From assembly GCF_900188345.1 (NCBI RefSeq), contig NZ_FZOD01000002.1, positions 163,535-227,534 of the forward strand: DNA of 64,000 nucleotides, read 5' to 3'. The notes under the pieces were generated by a model. It did not search any database. It had not been told where the DNA came from and was given only the letters and a program-made list of their open reading frames with translations. Source of the DNA: Streptosporangium subroseum. Its GTDB lineage: Bacteria; Actinomycetota; Actinomycetes; Streptosporangiales; Streptosporangiaceae. Made by a program: the position numbers and the translations under genes. This document shows, piece after piece, positions 33,835 to 42,169 of this stretch (its first letter is position 1; each line of letters begins with the position of its first letter).

Positions 33835-34781
33835 CTGTTGCCTCCATCGTCGTCGGTGAACACGCGGAACTGCCGGAGCAGGATGAGAGTGAAGATCATG
33901 GACGCCACGAACAGCACCAGGGCCAGCACGCAGGCGTAACCCATGCTGTAGTCGCGGAAACCGGAGTGGAAGAGCCACTCGGGCAGCGTCAGCGTGGACA
34001 GCTCCGGATAGCCGGGCACGAACGTGCTGCCGGCGGAGTCGGTGACCCCCGAGGCGACCCGGGCGGCGATCATCGCCTGGGAGAAGTACTGCAGGGCGTA
34101 GATGACACCGGTGACCGCGGAGAACATCAGCACCGGCGAGATCATCGGCAGCGTGATGCTCCGGAACTGCCGCCACGCGCCCGCCCCGTCGATGGCCGCG
34201 GCCTCGTACAGGTGCTTGGGCACATCCAGCAGCGCCGCAAGGAAGATCATCATCGTGTTGCCGATGCCCCACATGGCGAGCAGGGTCAGGCCGGGTTTGG
34301 ACCAGTCCTTGTCACCGAACCAGTCGGGTGCGGCGATCCCGAAGAACTCGAGGGCCTGGTTGAGCGGGCCCGTGGGGTTCAGCAGGAAGACGAAGGCGAC
34401 GGTTCCGGCCACCACCGGCACCAGGGACGGCAGGTAGAACACCGTCCGGAAGAAGCCGGCGCCCGCCTTCAGCCGGGTGAGCAGCTGCGCCACGCCCAGG
34501 CCGAAGATCAGCTGAGCGGGGACCATGAAGACCACCAGCCACAGCGTGTTCTGGATGGAGATCCAGGCCCGGTCGTCGTGGAAGAAGTAGCGGTAGTTGT
34601 CCAAGCCGATGAACTGCAGCGTGAACAGGTCGTACCGGTAGAAGGAGAAGTAGACGGTCGCCACCAGGGGGTAGGCGAAGAAGACCGCGAACCCGATCAG
34701 CCAGGGCGACATCCAGAGGAGGGCCTTGAGGCCCTCGCCGCGCCGCCGGCGAGGCGGCGCGGCGTAGGTGGTACTGCTCAT
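33831..34781 (-). CDS. Carbohydrate ABC transporter permease (MalF-type)
   Basis: A 316-residue protein. After an Arg-rich N-terminus, the first helix is ALLWMSPWLIGFAVFFAYPL, and six membrane helices follow. The EAA loop reads YEAAAIDGAGAWRQFRSITLP. It pairs with the next gene's product as the two permease halves. Its start lies 6 bp after the binding protein stop and its stop overlaps the next start, so the set is translationally linked. TVYFSFYRYDLF is typical of sugar permeases of the CUT1 class. Confidence 0.93.
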   Translation of the reverse strand: MSSTTYAAPPRRRRGEGLKALLWMSPWLIGFAVFFAYPLVATVYFSFYRYDLFTLQFIGLDNYRYFFHDDRAWISIQNTLWLVVFMVPAQLIFGLGVAQLLTRLKAGAGFFRTVFYLPSLVPVVAGTVAFVFLLNPTGPLNQALEFFGIAAPDWFGDKDWSKPGLTLLAMWGIGNTMMIFLAALLDVPKHLYEAAAIDGAGAWRQFRSITLPMISPVLMFSAVTGVIYALQYFSQAMIAARVASGVTDSAGSTFVPGYPELSTLTLPEWLFHSGFRDYSMGYACVLALVLFVASMIFTLILLRQFRVFTDDDGGNR

Positions 34782-34787
34782 CGAGGC

Positions 34788-36131
34788 TCAGCCCCCGGAA
34801 AGCTTCAGCTTGTCGTCGATGCGCTTGTCGACCTCCGCCAGCCCGGCGTCGAGGTCCTTGACGGACCCCTTCTCCCACCGGACGAAGAACTCCTGCAGCG
34901 TGTCCTGGTTGAAGGCGCTGTTGACGTTGGAGGGCATCGTGCTCGTCTTCGGGTGGGCGAAGACGTCGAGGAAGGTCTGGAAGTTCGCGTCCTTCTCCAG
35001 GGCCGGCGACTCCATCGAGGCCTTGGTGGTCGGCACGTTGCGCAGCGCGTTGGAGAGAGTGACCAGCGCGTCGGTGTCGGTGGTCAGATACTTCACCAGC
35101 TCCCAGGCGGCCTGCGGGTTCTTCGCGCCCTTGGGCACGCCGATCACGGTGCCCGCGGTGAAGCCGCTGCCGTAGAGGTCGGGCTTGTCGTCGGCGACCG
35201 GGAGCGGCGCGGTGCCGTAGTCGAGGCCCTTGGCCTCACTGCCGATCATGGCGTTGCGCCACTCGCCGTCCAGGGCCATGGCGACCTTGCCCTTGTAGAA
35301 CGGGTTGGCGGCCGACCACTCCTGCCCCAGGCTCTTGCGGAACTTGTCCAGATTGTCGTAGCCGTACCAGTCGACGAGCTCCTTCTGCCACTGCAGGAGC
35401 TGCTTCCAGGCCGGGTCGGAGCCGATCGCCGAGGTGCCGTCCGGCTTCTCCCAGGTCGCGCCGACCATCGGCGCGAGGTGGGAGGGGACGTTCTCGTAGT
35501 ACTGGAAGCTCGGGATGAATCCGGCGACCTTGATGGTGCCGTCCGCGTCGCGGACCGTGAGCTTCTTGGCGAGGGCGGTCAGCTCCGACAGCGTCTTGGG
35601 CGGGGCGTTGCCCTTCATCAGGGCCTTGTTGTAGTAGAGCCCGTAGGAGTCGGCGAGCAACGGCATCACGCAGCGCTTGCCCTCGAACTCGGTGTAGGAG
35701 CGCGAGGCCGCCGACAGCACGGACAGGTCGATGCCGTCCTGCTTGATCACCGGGGTGAGGTCCTGGAACACCCCGCTCCTGCACCACTGGGCCACGTTGT
35801 CGGTGGTGAAGGAGGACGCGACGTCCGGTGCCGTCCCGCCGCGTACGGCCTGGGTGATCTGGTCGTCCTCGACTCCCTTGACCAGCTTGACGGTGATCTG
35901 CGGGAACTTCTTGCGGAATCCGGCGACGGCGTCCTCGAACGCCTTCACCTCGCCGGGCGCCGAGAACCCGTGCCACAGCTCGATGGTGGCGGCCGGAAGG
36001 GCGGCGGAGGCGGAGCCCGCCGGCTTGGGCTGGGTTCCGAGGGCGGGCGCGCCGGTGGTGCCCGCGGTGCAGGCGGTCAGGGTCGTGGCGGTCAAGGCGG
36101 CTATGGCGAAGGTGAGAGAGCGTCGATGCAC
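34788..36131 (-). CDS. Extracellular sugar-binding lipoprotein of ABC importer
   Basis: A 447-residue lipoprotein. The signal peptide MHRRSLTFAIAALTATT is followed by the lipobox LTAC (Cys21), then a Gly/Pro/Ala linker. The mature part is a family 1 solute-binding protein (IELWHGFSAPGEVKAFEDAV, ITVKLVKGV, YYNKALMKGN, GVPKGAKNPQAAWELVKYL). It captures the sugar outside the membrane and hands it to the permease pair. It follows the ROK regulator by 46 bp, with AGGAGG-like sequence just upstream. The ligand is not known, though the GH4 and BadF genes suggest a glycoside or amino sugar. Confidence 0.92.
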   Translation of the reverse strand: MHRRSLTFAIAALTATTLTACTAGTTGAPALGTQPKPAGSASAALPAATIELWHGFSAPGEVKAFEDAVAGFRKKFPQITVKLVKGVEDDQITQAVRGGTAPDVASSFTTDNVAQWCRSGVFQDLTPVIKQDGIDLSVLSAASRSYTEFEGKRCVMPLLADSYGLYYNKALMKGNAPPKTLSELTALAKKLTVRDADGTIKVAGFIPSFQYYENVPSHLAPMVGATWEKPDGTSAIGSDPAWKQLLQWQKELVDWYGYDNLDKFRKSLGQEWSAANPFYKGKVAMALDGEWRNAMIGSEAKGLDYGTAPLPVADDKPDLYGSGFTAGTVIGVPKGAKNPQAAWELVKYLTTDTDALVTLSNALRNVPTTKASMESPALEKDANFQTFLDVFAHPKTSTMPSNVNSAFNQDTLQEFFVRWEKGSVKDLDAGLAEVDKRIDDKLKLSGG

Positions 36132-36177
36132 GACGGCTGCCTCCTCTGTGAGGTGATCAGGAGGGGGTGGGAGCGGA

Positions 36178-37392
36178 TCAGGAGGGAACGGTGGAGCTGA
36201 AGACCTCGTCGCGGGTGGCCCTGAGGGCGAGGTCGAGTGCGCCGGCGAGGACGGGGTTGCCCTCGACGGTTGACAGCAGCAGCGGTGGCCGCGGGATGGT
36301 CAGCGCGTGCAGCTCGTGTTCGACGAGCTCACGCAGGGTGTCACCGCCGGCGAGCAGGGTTCCGCCGGTCAGCACGATGAGCTCGGGGTCGACGACGGAG
36401 GTGATCGAGGCCAGCCCGACGGCGAGCCGCGCGGCGATGTCGCGGAGCCCGGCGCGCGCGTCGTCGGCGCGCTTGGCCGCCGCGGTTGTGGTTCCGGCGG
36501 TCTCGGCGGCCTGCACGGCGTTCCGTACGGCCTGCGCGGAGGTGGCGCCGCGCAGGCCGTACGACCTCAGGATCTTCAGTACGGCGGGGCCGCCGGTGAG
36601 AGCCTGGTAGCCGTGGTTGGCGTAGCGCCCGGCCTCCCTGGCCGTCGGCGCGCCGGGGGCGGGCATGTAGCCGACCTCGCCGGCGCCGCCGGTGGCGCCC
36701 CGGTGTAATCGGCCGCCGATGACCAGCGCGGAGCCGAGTCCCTCGTCGGCCCAGAGCAGGACGAAGTCCTGGTGGCCGTGGCCCACGCCGTGCGCCTGCT
36801 CCGCCTGGGCGACGAGGTTGACGTTGTTCTCGACGGAGATCTGGATGCCGAGACCCTCGCTGAGGGTGGGCACGAGGTTCGGGATGTGCCAGCCCGGCAT
36901 GTCCTTGCTGGTGGCGTAGCCCAGCCGGCCGGTGCCGGGGTCGAGCGCGCCCTGCACCCCGATGACCGCGCGCCGCAGCCCGGCGGGGGCCCCGGCGCCC
37001 TCCAGCGCGGCGCGGACCCTGTCCACCACCTCGCCGCCCGGGCGTCCCGGGGTGGGCAGCCGGTGCTCGCCGATCGTCGCGCCGGTGAGGTCGGCGACCC
37101 TGACGTCGATGTGCGCGGGGGTGACGTCCAGCGCGGCGACGTGCGCGGCGTCCGGGTTGAGCTGGTAGACCTCCGCGGTGCGGCCGGGCAGTCCCTCGCG
37201 GATGCCGCTCAGCACGACCAGCCCCGCCTCCTGGAGGCGGACGAGCAACTGCGACGCCGTGGGCTTGGACAGGCCGGTCAGCGCGCCGATCTCCGGGCGG
37301 GTGAGCGGCCCGCGTTCCAGGAGGGCCTGCAGGGCGGCGCGATCGTTGATCGCGCGCAGCAGGCTCGGGGTGCCCGGCGTCGGCTGGTTCAC
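36178..37392 (-). CDS. ROK family transcriptional repressor
   Basis: A 404-residue protein. GTG 37392 (VNQPTPGTPSLLRAIN) is chosen because GGAG lies 6 nt upstream; in-frame GTG codons further up are possible. The N-terminal winged helix spans about residues 8-75 (LTRPEIGALTGLSKPTASQLL). The ROK sugar-binding domain follows (LVAQAEQAHGVGHGHQD, GEVGYMPAPG, GLASITSVVDPELIVLTGG). The usual zinc-binding CxCG-x-GC cluster is absent, so the effector site differs from NagC or Mlc. It is the first gene of the sugar operon and should repress it by binding the palindrome 45 bp upstream of its start, releasing on sugar or sugar-phosphate. Confidence 0.9.
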   Translation of the reverse strand: MNQPTPGTPSLLRAINDRAALQALLERGPLTRPEIGALTGLSKPTASQLLVRLQEAGLVVLSGIREGLPGRTAEVYQLNPDAAHVAALDVTPAHIDVRVADLTGATIGEHRLPTPGRPGGEVVDRVRAALEGAGAPAGLRRAVIGVQGALDPGTGRLGYATSKDMPGWHIPNLVPTLSEGLGIQISVENNVNLVAQAEQAHGVGHGHQDFVLLWADEGLGSALVIGGRLHRGATGGAGEVGYMPAPGAPTAREAGRYANHGYQALTGGPAVLKILRSYGLRGATSAQAVRNAVQAAETAGTTTAAAKRADDARAGLRDIAARLAVGLASITSVVDPELIVLTGGTLLAGGDTLRELVEHELHALTIPRPPLLLSTVEGNPVLAGALDLALRATRDEVFSSTVPS

Positions 37393-37436
37393 GGGTGACT
37401 CCGTCCGCACATGTCCATGCGTCACCGCTGAAGCGG

Positions 37437-37457
37437 AGTTAGGAAAGTTTCCTAACT
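37437..37457. promoter_or_regulatory. ROK operator palindrome
   Basis: Perfect inverted repeat: AGTTAGGAAA at 37437-37446, a central G, and TTTCCTAACT at 37448-37457. It is AT-richer than its surroundings and lies directly upstream of the ROK gene. Sites of this TTAGGAAA/TTTCCTAA form are typical for actinobacterial ROK repressors. I saw no second copy in the window, so the whole operon is probably run from here. Confidence 0.85.
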
Positions 37458-37568
37458 TGGAGTGAATGTAAGGAGGACCCGCGATGCTCGTCAAGAAGAC
37501 AGGGAGTGCCGCAATCAACCTGTGATGGCAAGAGAGGGGATAAACTTCTCGACGGAGCTGCTAGGGTG

Positions 37569-39917
37569 ATGGTTTGTCATAACAACCAGCCCAATGGCCC
37601 GGAGTATCCCATTACTAGCAACGATAATGGAGCGACGGCAACCCGTCAAATCGAGCTCGCCAAAGAGCAGGAGTACGTCTCCGGTCTCTACGAACGACTC
37701 GATCTGTTGCGCGTGCGCACTCAGCGTCAGCTGGACGGCGTGCTCGCCCAGGGCGGGAGCGGCGGCACGCACCAGAACCGCTCCGAGCGCGACAGCTTCG
37801 CCGGGATGTACGCCGAGCGACTGGGCCGCCTGTGGGCGGTCGAGAACGGCCTGTGCTTCGGACGGCTCGACAACGCCGACGACACCTCCCTCTACATCGG
37901 CCGCATCGGCCTGGCCGACGACGAACAGCGGCGGTTGCTGATCGACTGGCGGGCCCCGGTGGCCCAGCCGTTCTATGGTGCCACCCCCGCGGCCTCCATG
38001 GGTGTCACCCGCCGTCGCCACCTGCAGACCAAGGGCCGCAAGGTGATCGGGGTCGACGACGACCTGCTCGACCTCGACAGCCTCACCGACGAGGACGTGG
38101 CCACCCTGAACGGCGAGGCCGCGCTGCTGGCCTCCATCGGCGCCAAGCGCACGGGGCGCATGCGCGACATCGTGGCCACCATCCAGTCCGAGCAGGACCG
38201 CATCATCCGCTCGGACCTGAACGGCGTGCTGGTCGTGCAGGGCGGTCCCGGCACCGGCAAGACGGTCGTGGCCCTGCACCGGGCGGCCTACCTGCTCTAC
38301 ACCCACCGGGAGAAACTGGCCCGCAGGGGCGTGCTCATCCTCGGGCCCAACCTGACCTTCCTGCGCTACATCGAGCAGGTGCTGCCCTCCCTGGGCGAGA
38401 CCGACGTGCTGCTGTCGACCGTCTCCGAGCTGTATCCGGGGGTCGTCCCCGGAGTCAGGGAGCGCCCCGAGGTCGCGGCGATCAAGGGCGACGTGCGGAT
38501 GGCCCAGGTCGTGGAGCGGGCCGTACGCGAACGGCAGCGGGTGCCGCGCAAGCCGGTCGAGATCCGCCTCGACAAATACACCCTCAAGCTCGACGGCAAC
38601 ATCCTGGAGGCCGCCCGCAACCGGGCGGCCCGTTCCAAGAGGGCGCACAACGAGGCCCGCTCGATCTTCGTGCGCCACCTCCTCAACGCGCTCGCCCGGC
38701 AGGCCGCCAGGCAGCTCGGCAGGGGCATGATCGACGAGGACGAGCTGGCCGACATCCGCGAGGACCTCCGCACCGAGCGGCCCGTCAAGGCCGCGCTGAA
38801 CAGGCTGTGGCCCTATGTCACGCCGCAGCAGCTCCTGATCGGGCTGTTCACCTCCCGCGAGCGGCTGGACTACGCCGCGGGCGAGTTCGGCGAGGCCGAG
38901 CGCGAGCTGATGCTGCGCGAGCCGCCCCGCAAGGGGGAGAACTGGTGGGCCGAGTCCGACGTGCCGCTGCTGGACGAGGCCGCCGAGCTGCTCGGCGACA
39001 TCGACCCCGGGGTGCTGCGGGCCGGGGCGTGGATCGCCGAGGAGGAGCAGGCGGCGTCGCGCGCCGCCGCACTCGACGAGCGCCAGCACCAGCTGGCCTA
39101 CGCCAAGGAGGTGCTGGAGATGACCGGGCTGTCCGACATCATGGACGCCGAGAAGTTCGCCTCCCGGCACCTGAACGACGACGTCTACCTCACCACCGCC
39201 GAGCGCGCGGCGGCCGACCGCACCTGGGCCTTCGGTCACATCATCGTGGACGAGGCGCAGGAGTTGTCGGCGATGGACTGGCGGATGGTGATGCGGCGCT
39301 GCCCGACCCGGTCGATGACGATCGTGGGCGACCTGGCGCAGACCGGCTCCTCGGCCGGAGCGCCCTCCTGGGGCCGGATGCTCGACCCGTACGTGGCCGG
39401 GCGCTGGCGCGAGGAGCACCTCAGCGTCAACTACCGGACCCCGGCCGAGCTGATGGTCGTGGCCGCCGACGTGCTCGCCCTGATCGGTCCCGGACTGGTC
39501 GCGCCCACCTCGGTCAGGGAGACGGGCGCCCGGCCCTGGGCCGTCTCACCGCTGGAGTCGCTCGGCGACGTCGTCAAGGCCGAGATCGTCGAGGGCGGGC
39601 GTCTGGTCGTGATCGTCCCCGAGTCCCGCGTGGAGGAGTTCGGCCAGATCGTGGTCAGGTCGGTCGACGGCGCGGTCGCCGGGCCCGGGACCAAGGCCCT
39701 GGACGCGCAGGTGGCGGTGCTGACCGTCGCCGAGGCCAAGGGGCTCGAGTTCGACGCGGTCATCGTGGTCGAACCGGAGCTGATCTTGAGCGAGTCCCCG
39801 CGCGGCGCGAGCGATCTTTACGTCGCGCTGACCCGCGCGACCCAGCGTCTTGGCGTCGTCCATGGCGGATCACTACCCGAAGCGCTTGCTCGACTTGAGC
39901 GACATCGGATCACATGA
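37569..39917 (+). CDS. RNA polymerase recycling helicase-like HelD
   Basis: A 782-residue UvrD-like ATPase of the actinobacterial HelD class. ATG 37569 is the likely start; the first 20 codons are less GC-rich than the rest. An N-terminal coiled coil (RQIELAKEQEYVSGLYERLDLLRVR, given by its ends here: residues about 20-45) precedes the first ATPase lobe with Walker A GGPGTGKT (225-232). DEAQELSAMDWRMV (about 560) is motif II, and VAEAKGLEFDAVIVVEPE and LYVALTRATQRLGVVH close the second lobe. HelD pries nucleic acid out of stalled RNA polymerase with its N-terminal arm. Some homologues give rifamycin tolerance; no rifamycin-associated element is seen upstream, so that role is not supported here. 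Confidence 0.85.
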   Translation: MVCHNNQPNGPEYPITSNDNGATATRQIELAKEQEYVSGLYERLDLLRVRTQRQLDGVLAQGGSGGTHQNRSERDSFAGMYAERLGRLWAVENGLCFGRLDNADDTSLYIGRIGLADDEQRRLLIDWRAPVAQPFYGATPAASMGVTRRRHLQTKGRKVIGVDDDLLDLDSLTDEDVATLNGEAALLASIGAKRTGRMRDIVATIQSEQDRIIRSDLNGVLVVQGGPGTGKTVVALHRAAYLLYTHREKLARRGVLILGPNLTFLRYIEQVLPSLGETDVLLSTVSELYPGVVPGVRERPEVAAIKGDVRMAQVVERAVRERQRVPRKPVEIRLDKYTLKLDGNILEAARNRAARSKRAHNEARSIFVRHLLNALARQAARQLGRGMIDEDELADIREDLRTERPVKAALNRLWPYVTPQQLLIGLFTSRERLDYAAGEFGEAERELMLREPPRKGENWWAESDVPLLDEAAELLGDIDPGVLRAGAWIAEEEQAASRAAALDERQHQLAYAKEVLEMTGLSDIMDAEKFASRHLNDDVYLTTAERAAADRTWAFGHIIVDEAQELSAMDWRMVMRRCPTRSMTIVGDLAQTGSSAGAPSWGRMLDPYVAGRWREEHLSVNYRTPAELMVVAADVLALIGPGLVAPTSVRETGARPWAVSPLESLGDVVKAEIVEGGRLVVIVPESRVEEFGQIVVRSVDGAVAGPGTKALDAQVAVLTVAEAKGLEFDAVIVVEPELILSESPRGASDLYVALTRATQRLGVVHGGSLPEALARLERHRIT

Positions 39918-39987
39918 GACCATTGACGGCTCTCGTCGATCATGTCCCAGCTGCGAAAACTTGATGTTTCCGCTGTTAGGGACACGG

Positions 39988-40015
39988 TTGACATCTGCGC
40001 TGGGGTCGGTAGTTT
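39988..40015 (+). promoter_or_regulatory. Strong sigma-70-like promoter TTGACA-N16-TAGTTT
   Basis: TTGACA at 39988-39993 and TAGTTT at 40010-40015 are 16 nt apart. It is the best consensus promoter noticed in the window, yet no protein gene starts within 500 bp. It may drive a small RNA or a long leader for lnt. Confidence 0.6.
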
Positions 40016-40021
40016 GCTGCC

Positions 40022-40345
40022 CAGTCCAGCACGGGACTGGCCGGTTGGCCGTCTTTCGACCTCGCCGGTTCCTGCGCCCGTGACGGAGGTGACTCCGTCC
40101 GTACAGCCAGGCGCAGGGCCGGCGGTTCGTCGAGGCGGGGCACTCCATCCGGGCGGGGGGTTGGACCCAAGGAGGGGTCCGGGCACCCAGTAGACAACGG
40201 TAATCCGCGCTCGCCGCCGACGGGACGGAACCGGTCCGAAGGGTGATCCGGGCCCTCTTCCCGCTCCCGTGCGGAGCGCCGCAAGCGTCGGGGCGATCCA
40301 CAAGGCGTCCATCAGCCTTGGGATCGCCCCGTTGCCGCGCTCCTT
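40022..40345 (+). ncRNA. Candidate structured small RNA between helD and lnt
   Basis: The stretch follows the strong promoter at 39988 and contains no convincing reading frame. Hairpins in order are CCAGTCC/GGACTGG near 40021-40039, GACGGAG-GTGA-CTCCGTC (40082-40099) and GGACCC-AAGGAG-GGGTCC (40163-40180, with a GGAG in the loop). The end is a long stem 40290-40306 with 40315-40330 (10 bp, one bulged A, 6 bp), then a T-rich run. This looks like a ~310-nt transcript with its own terminator. It shows no resemblance I can recognise to RNase P RNA, tmRNA, SRP RNA or a known riboswitch. A long lnt leader is the alternative. Confidence 0.35.
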
Positions 40346-40528
40346 GTTGTTCTCCCGGCGACCGCGTTCACCATCGCGCTCACCGGACATTCAGGGCATA
40401 TGCCCCGTCCTTGGTTCAGAGGCACCCAGGAGGGAGCCTTGGGGAGCGGGCGACCTGGGCGGTACCGTTCGGGCTAGAAAGACCATCAGGTGTCAATCGC
40501 CCGTACGACATACCAAGGAGCCTCACCC
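40346..40528 (+). promoter_or_regulatory. lnt promoter region and leader
   Basis: TAGAAA at 40475-40480 is a possible -10 box for lnt, giving a leader of about 40 nt with AAGGAG at 40515-40520 before GTG 40529. The rest (40346-40470) shows nothing recognisable. Confidence 0.4.
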
Positions 40529-42169
40529 GTGGTGCAGGACAAGACGGCCGCCCCGGCGCCGCGGACGGCGGTGACGGGAGACCCCGTCGACGGCCTGCCC
40601 GGGAGGGCGACCGCCGCAACCTCTCGCCGGGCGCTGATCGCCCGGGTCGCGGGCGCGATCGCCGGCGGACTGCTGCTGTTTCTCGCCTTCCCCCCGCTCG
40701 GACTGTGGTTCCTCGCGCCGTTCGGCGTCGCCCTGGCCGTCCTGTCGGTACAGGGCGCGCGCCCGCGCCGCGCCGCGTGGCTGGGCCTCCTGACGGGGCT
40801 GGCGCTCCTGCTGCCCGGCCTGCACTGGGTCAGCCCGATCGGGATGGACGCCTGGCTGGGGCTGGTGGCCATGGAGAGCGTCTTCTACGCCGTCTGGGGT
40901 GCGTGTGCCGCGCTGGTCGTCCGGCTGCCCCTGTGGCCACTGTGGAGCGCCGCGCTGTGGGTGGCGATGGAGTGGGCCAGGGGCGCCTTCCCGTTCGGCG
41001 GGTTCCCCTGGCTGCGGGTGGCCTTCAGCCAGGGCGAGTCGGTCTTCACCCCGTACGCGGCTCTCGGCGGGGCGCCGCTGGTGAGTTTCGCGGTGGCCCT
41101 GTGCGGCGGCCTGATCGCGCTGCTGGTGCTCCGGCTGACCCCGGCCCCGCGCTGGGAGCGGGCGGTCGCGCTGCCGCTCATCGGGATCCTGGCCGTGCCG
41201 GCCGCGGCGTTCGCCGTTCCCCGGCCCGGTGACGAGGGGAGGACCGTGACCATGGGGATCATCCAGGGCAACGTTCCCGGGCGCGGCATGGACCCCCTCG
41301 GGGACGTGCCGGCGGTGGTCCTCCAGAACCACACCCGCATGCTTCACGAGATGGCGCAGTCCGTACGGGCCGGAAAGACGCCCCGGCCGGACGTGGTCGT
41401 GCTGCCGGAGAACTCCACCGACATCGACCCCCTGCGCAGCGACTTCGCCTATCAGGAGATCGACGCGGCGGTGAAGGACATCGGAGTGCCCGTCCTGGTC
41501 GGCGCCGTGGTCGGCGTCGGGGAGAACAACCGGGCGACCCGCAGCCTGATCTGGGACCCGGTCACCGGGCCAGGCGCCTACTACGACAAGCAGAAGCTGG
41601 TCCCCTTCGGGGAGTACACCCCGCTCAAGGACCTCGTGCTGGCCCTGTTCAAGCGGGCGGGCCTGGTCGGCAAGCAGTCGGTGCCCGGCACCCGTGACGG
41701 CGACCTCAAGCTGGGCCCGGTGACCATCGGCGCGATCAACTGCTACGAGGTGGCCTTCGACGGCGTCGTGGGCGGCACCGCCAGAACGGGTGCCTCACCG
41801 CTGGTCGTGCAGACCAACAACGCCACCTACGCGCTGACCAACCTGCCGGCGCAGCAGCTGGCCATGTCCCAGATCCGCGCGGTCGAGCACAACCGGGCGG
41901 TGGTCACCGCCGCGATCACAGGTGTGTCCGCCTACGTGACCCCCGAGGGCTCGATCGCCTGGCGCACCAAGGAGCTGGTGCCGGCGTCGACCGTCCTGAC
42001 CATTCCGGTCAGGACCGCGGAGACGATCGCCACGCGTGTGGGTGCGCTGCCCGAATGGGTACTGATACTTGTGGGCTTGGGCGCGTTGGCGGCCGTCTGG
42101 CGGCGCCGGACGCGTAGCCTGGTGCACTCGGGGAAGCGGGAGGACGACCAGCAGGTGGGAGACGCATGA
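40529..42169 (+). CDS. lnt: Apolipoprotein N-acyltransferase
   Basis: A 546-residue membrane enzyme. GTG 40529 is preferred because AAGGAG lies 8 nt upstream; GTG 40490 is the alternative. Residues about 35-235 hold the membrane helices (LLLFLAFPPLGLWFLAPFG, ALWVAMEWARGAFPFGGFPW). The nitrilase-like domain has the Glu-Lys-Cys triad: VVLPENSTD (about 293), YYDKQKLVPFGEYTP (about 355) and GAINCYEVAF (about 405). A final helix ends the protein (WVLILVGLGALAAVW). It adds the third acyl chain to lipoproteins such as the FKBP and sugar-binding proteins of this window. The stop overlaps the ppm1 start in ATGA. Confidence 0.93.
   Translation: MVQDKTAAPAPRTAVTGDPVDGLPGRATAATSRRALIARVAGAIAGGLLLFLAFPPLGLWFLAPFGVALAVLSVQGARPRRAAWLGLLTGLALLLPGLHWVSPIGMDAWLGLVAMESVFYAVWGACAALVVRLPLWPLWSAALWVAMEWARGAFPFGGFPWLRVAFSQGESVFTPYAALGGAPLVSFAVALCGGLIALLVLRLTPAPRWERAVALPLIGILAVPAAAFAVPRPGDEGRTVTMGIIQGNVPGRGMDPLGDVPAVVLQNHTRMLHEMAQSVRAGKTPRPDVVVLPENSTDIDPLRSDFAYQEIDAAVKDIGVPVLVGAVVGVGENNRATRSLIWDPVTGPGAYYDKQKLVPFGEYTPLKDLVLALFKRAGLVGKQSVPGTRDGDLKLGPVTIGAINCYEVAFDGVVGGTARTGASPLVVQTNNATYALTNLPAQQLAMSQIRAVEHNRAVVTAAITGVSAYVTPEGSIAWRTKELVPASTVLTIPVRTAETIATRVGALPEWVLILVGLGALAAVWRRRTRSLVHSGKREDDQQVGDA

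Noticed and set aside
37458..37568. Rifamycin-associated element upstream of helD
   Set aside because: I looked for the GGGGCTTGCGGCAAG-type palindrome and did not find it.
40022..40345. Known housekeeping RNA (RNase P RNA, tmRNA, SRP RNA, 6S)
   Set aside because: None of the conserved cores of these RNAs is visible on either strand.
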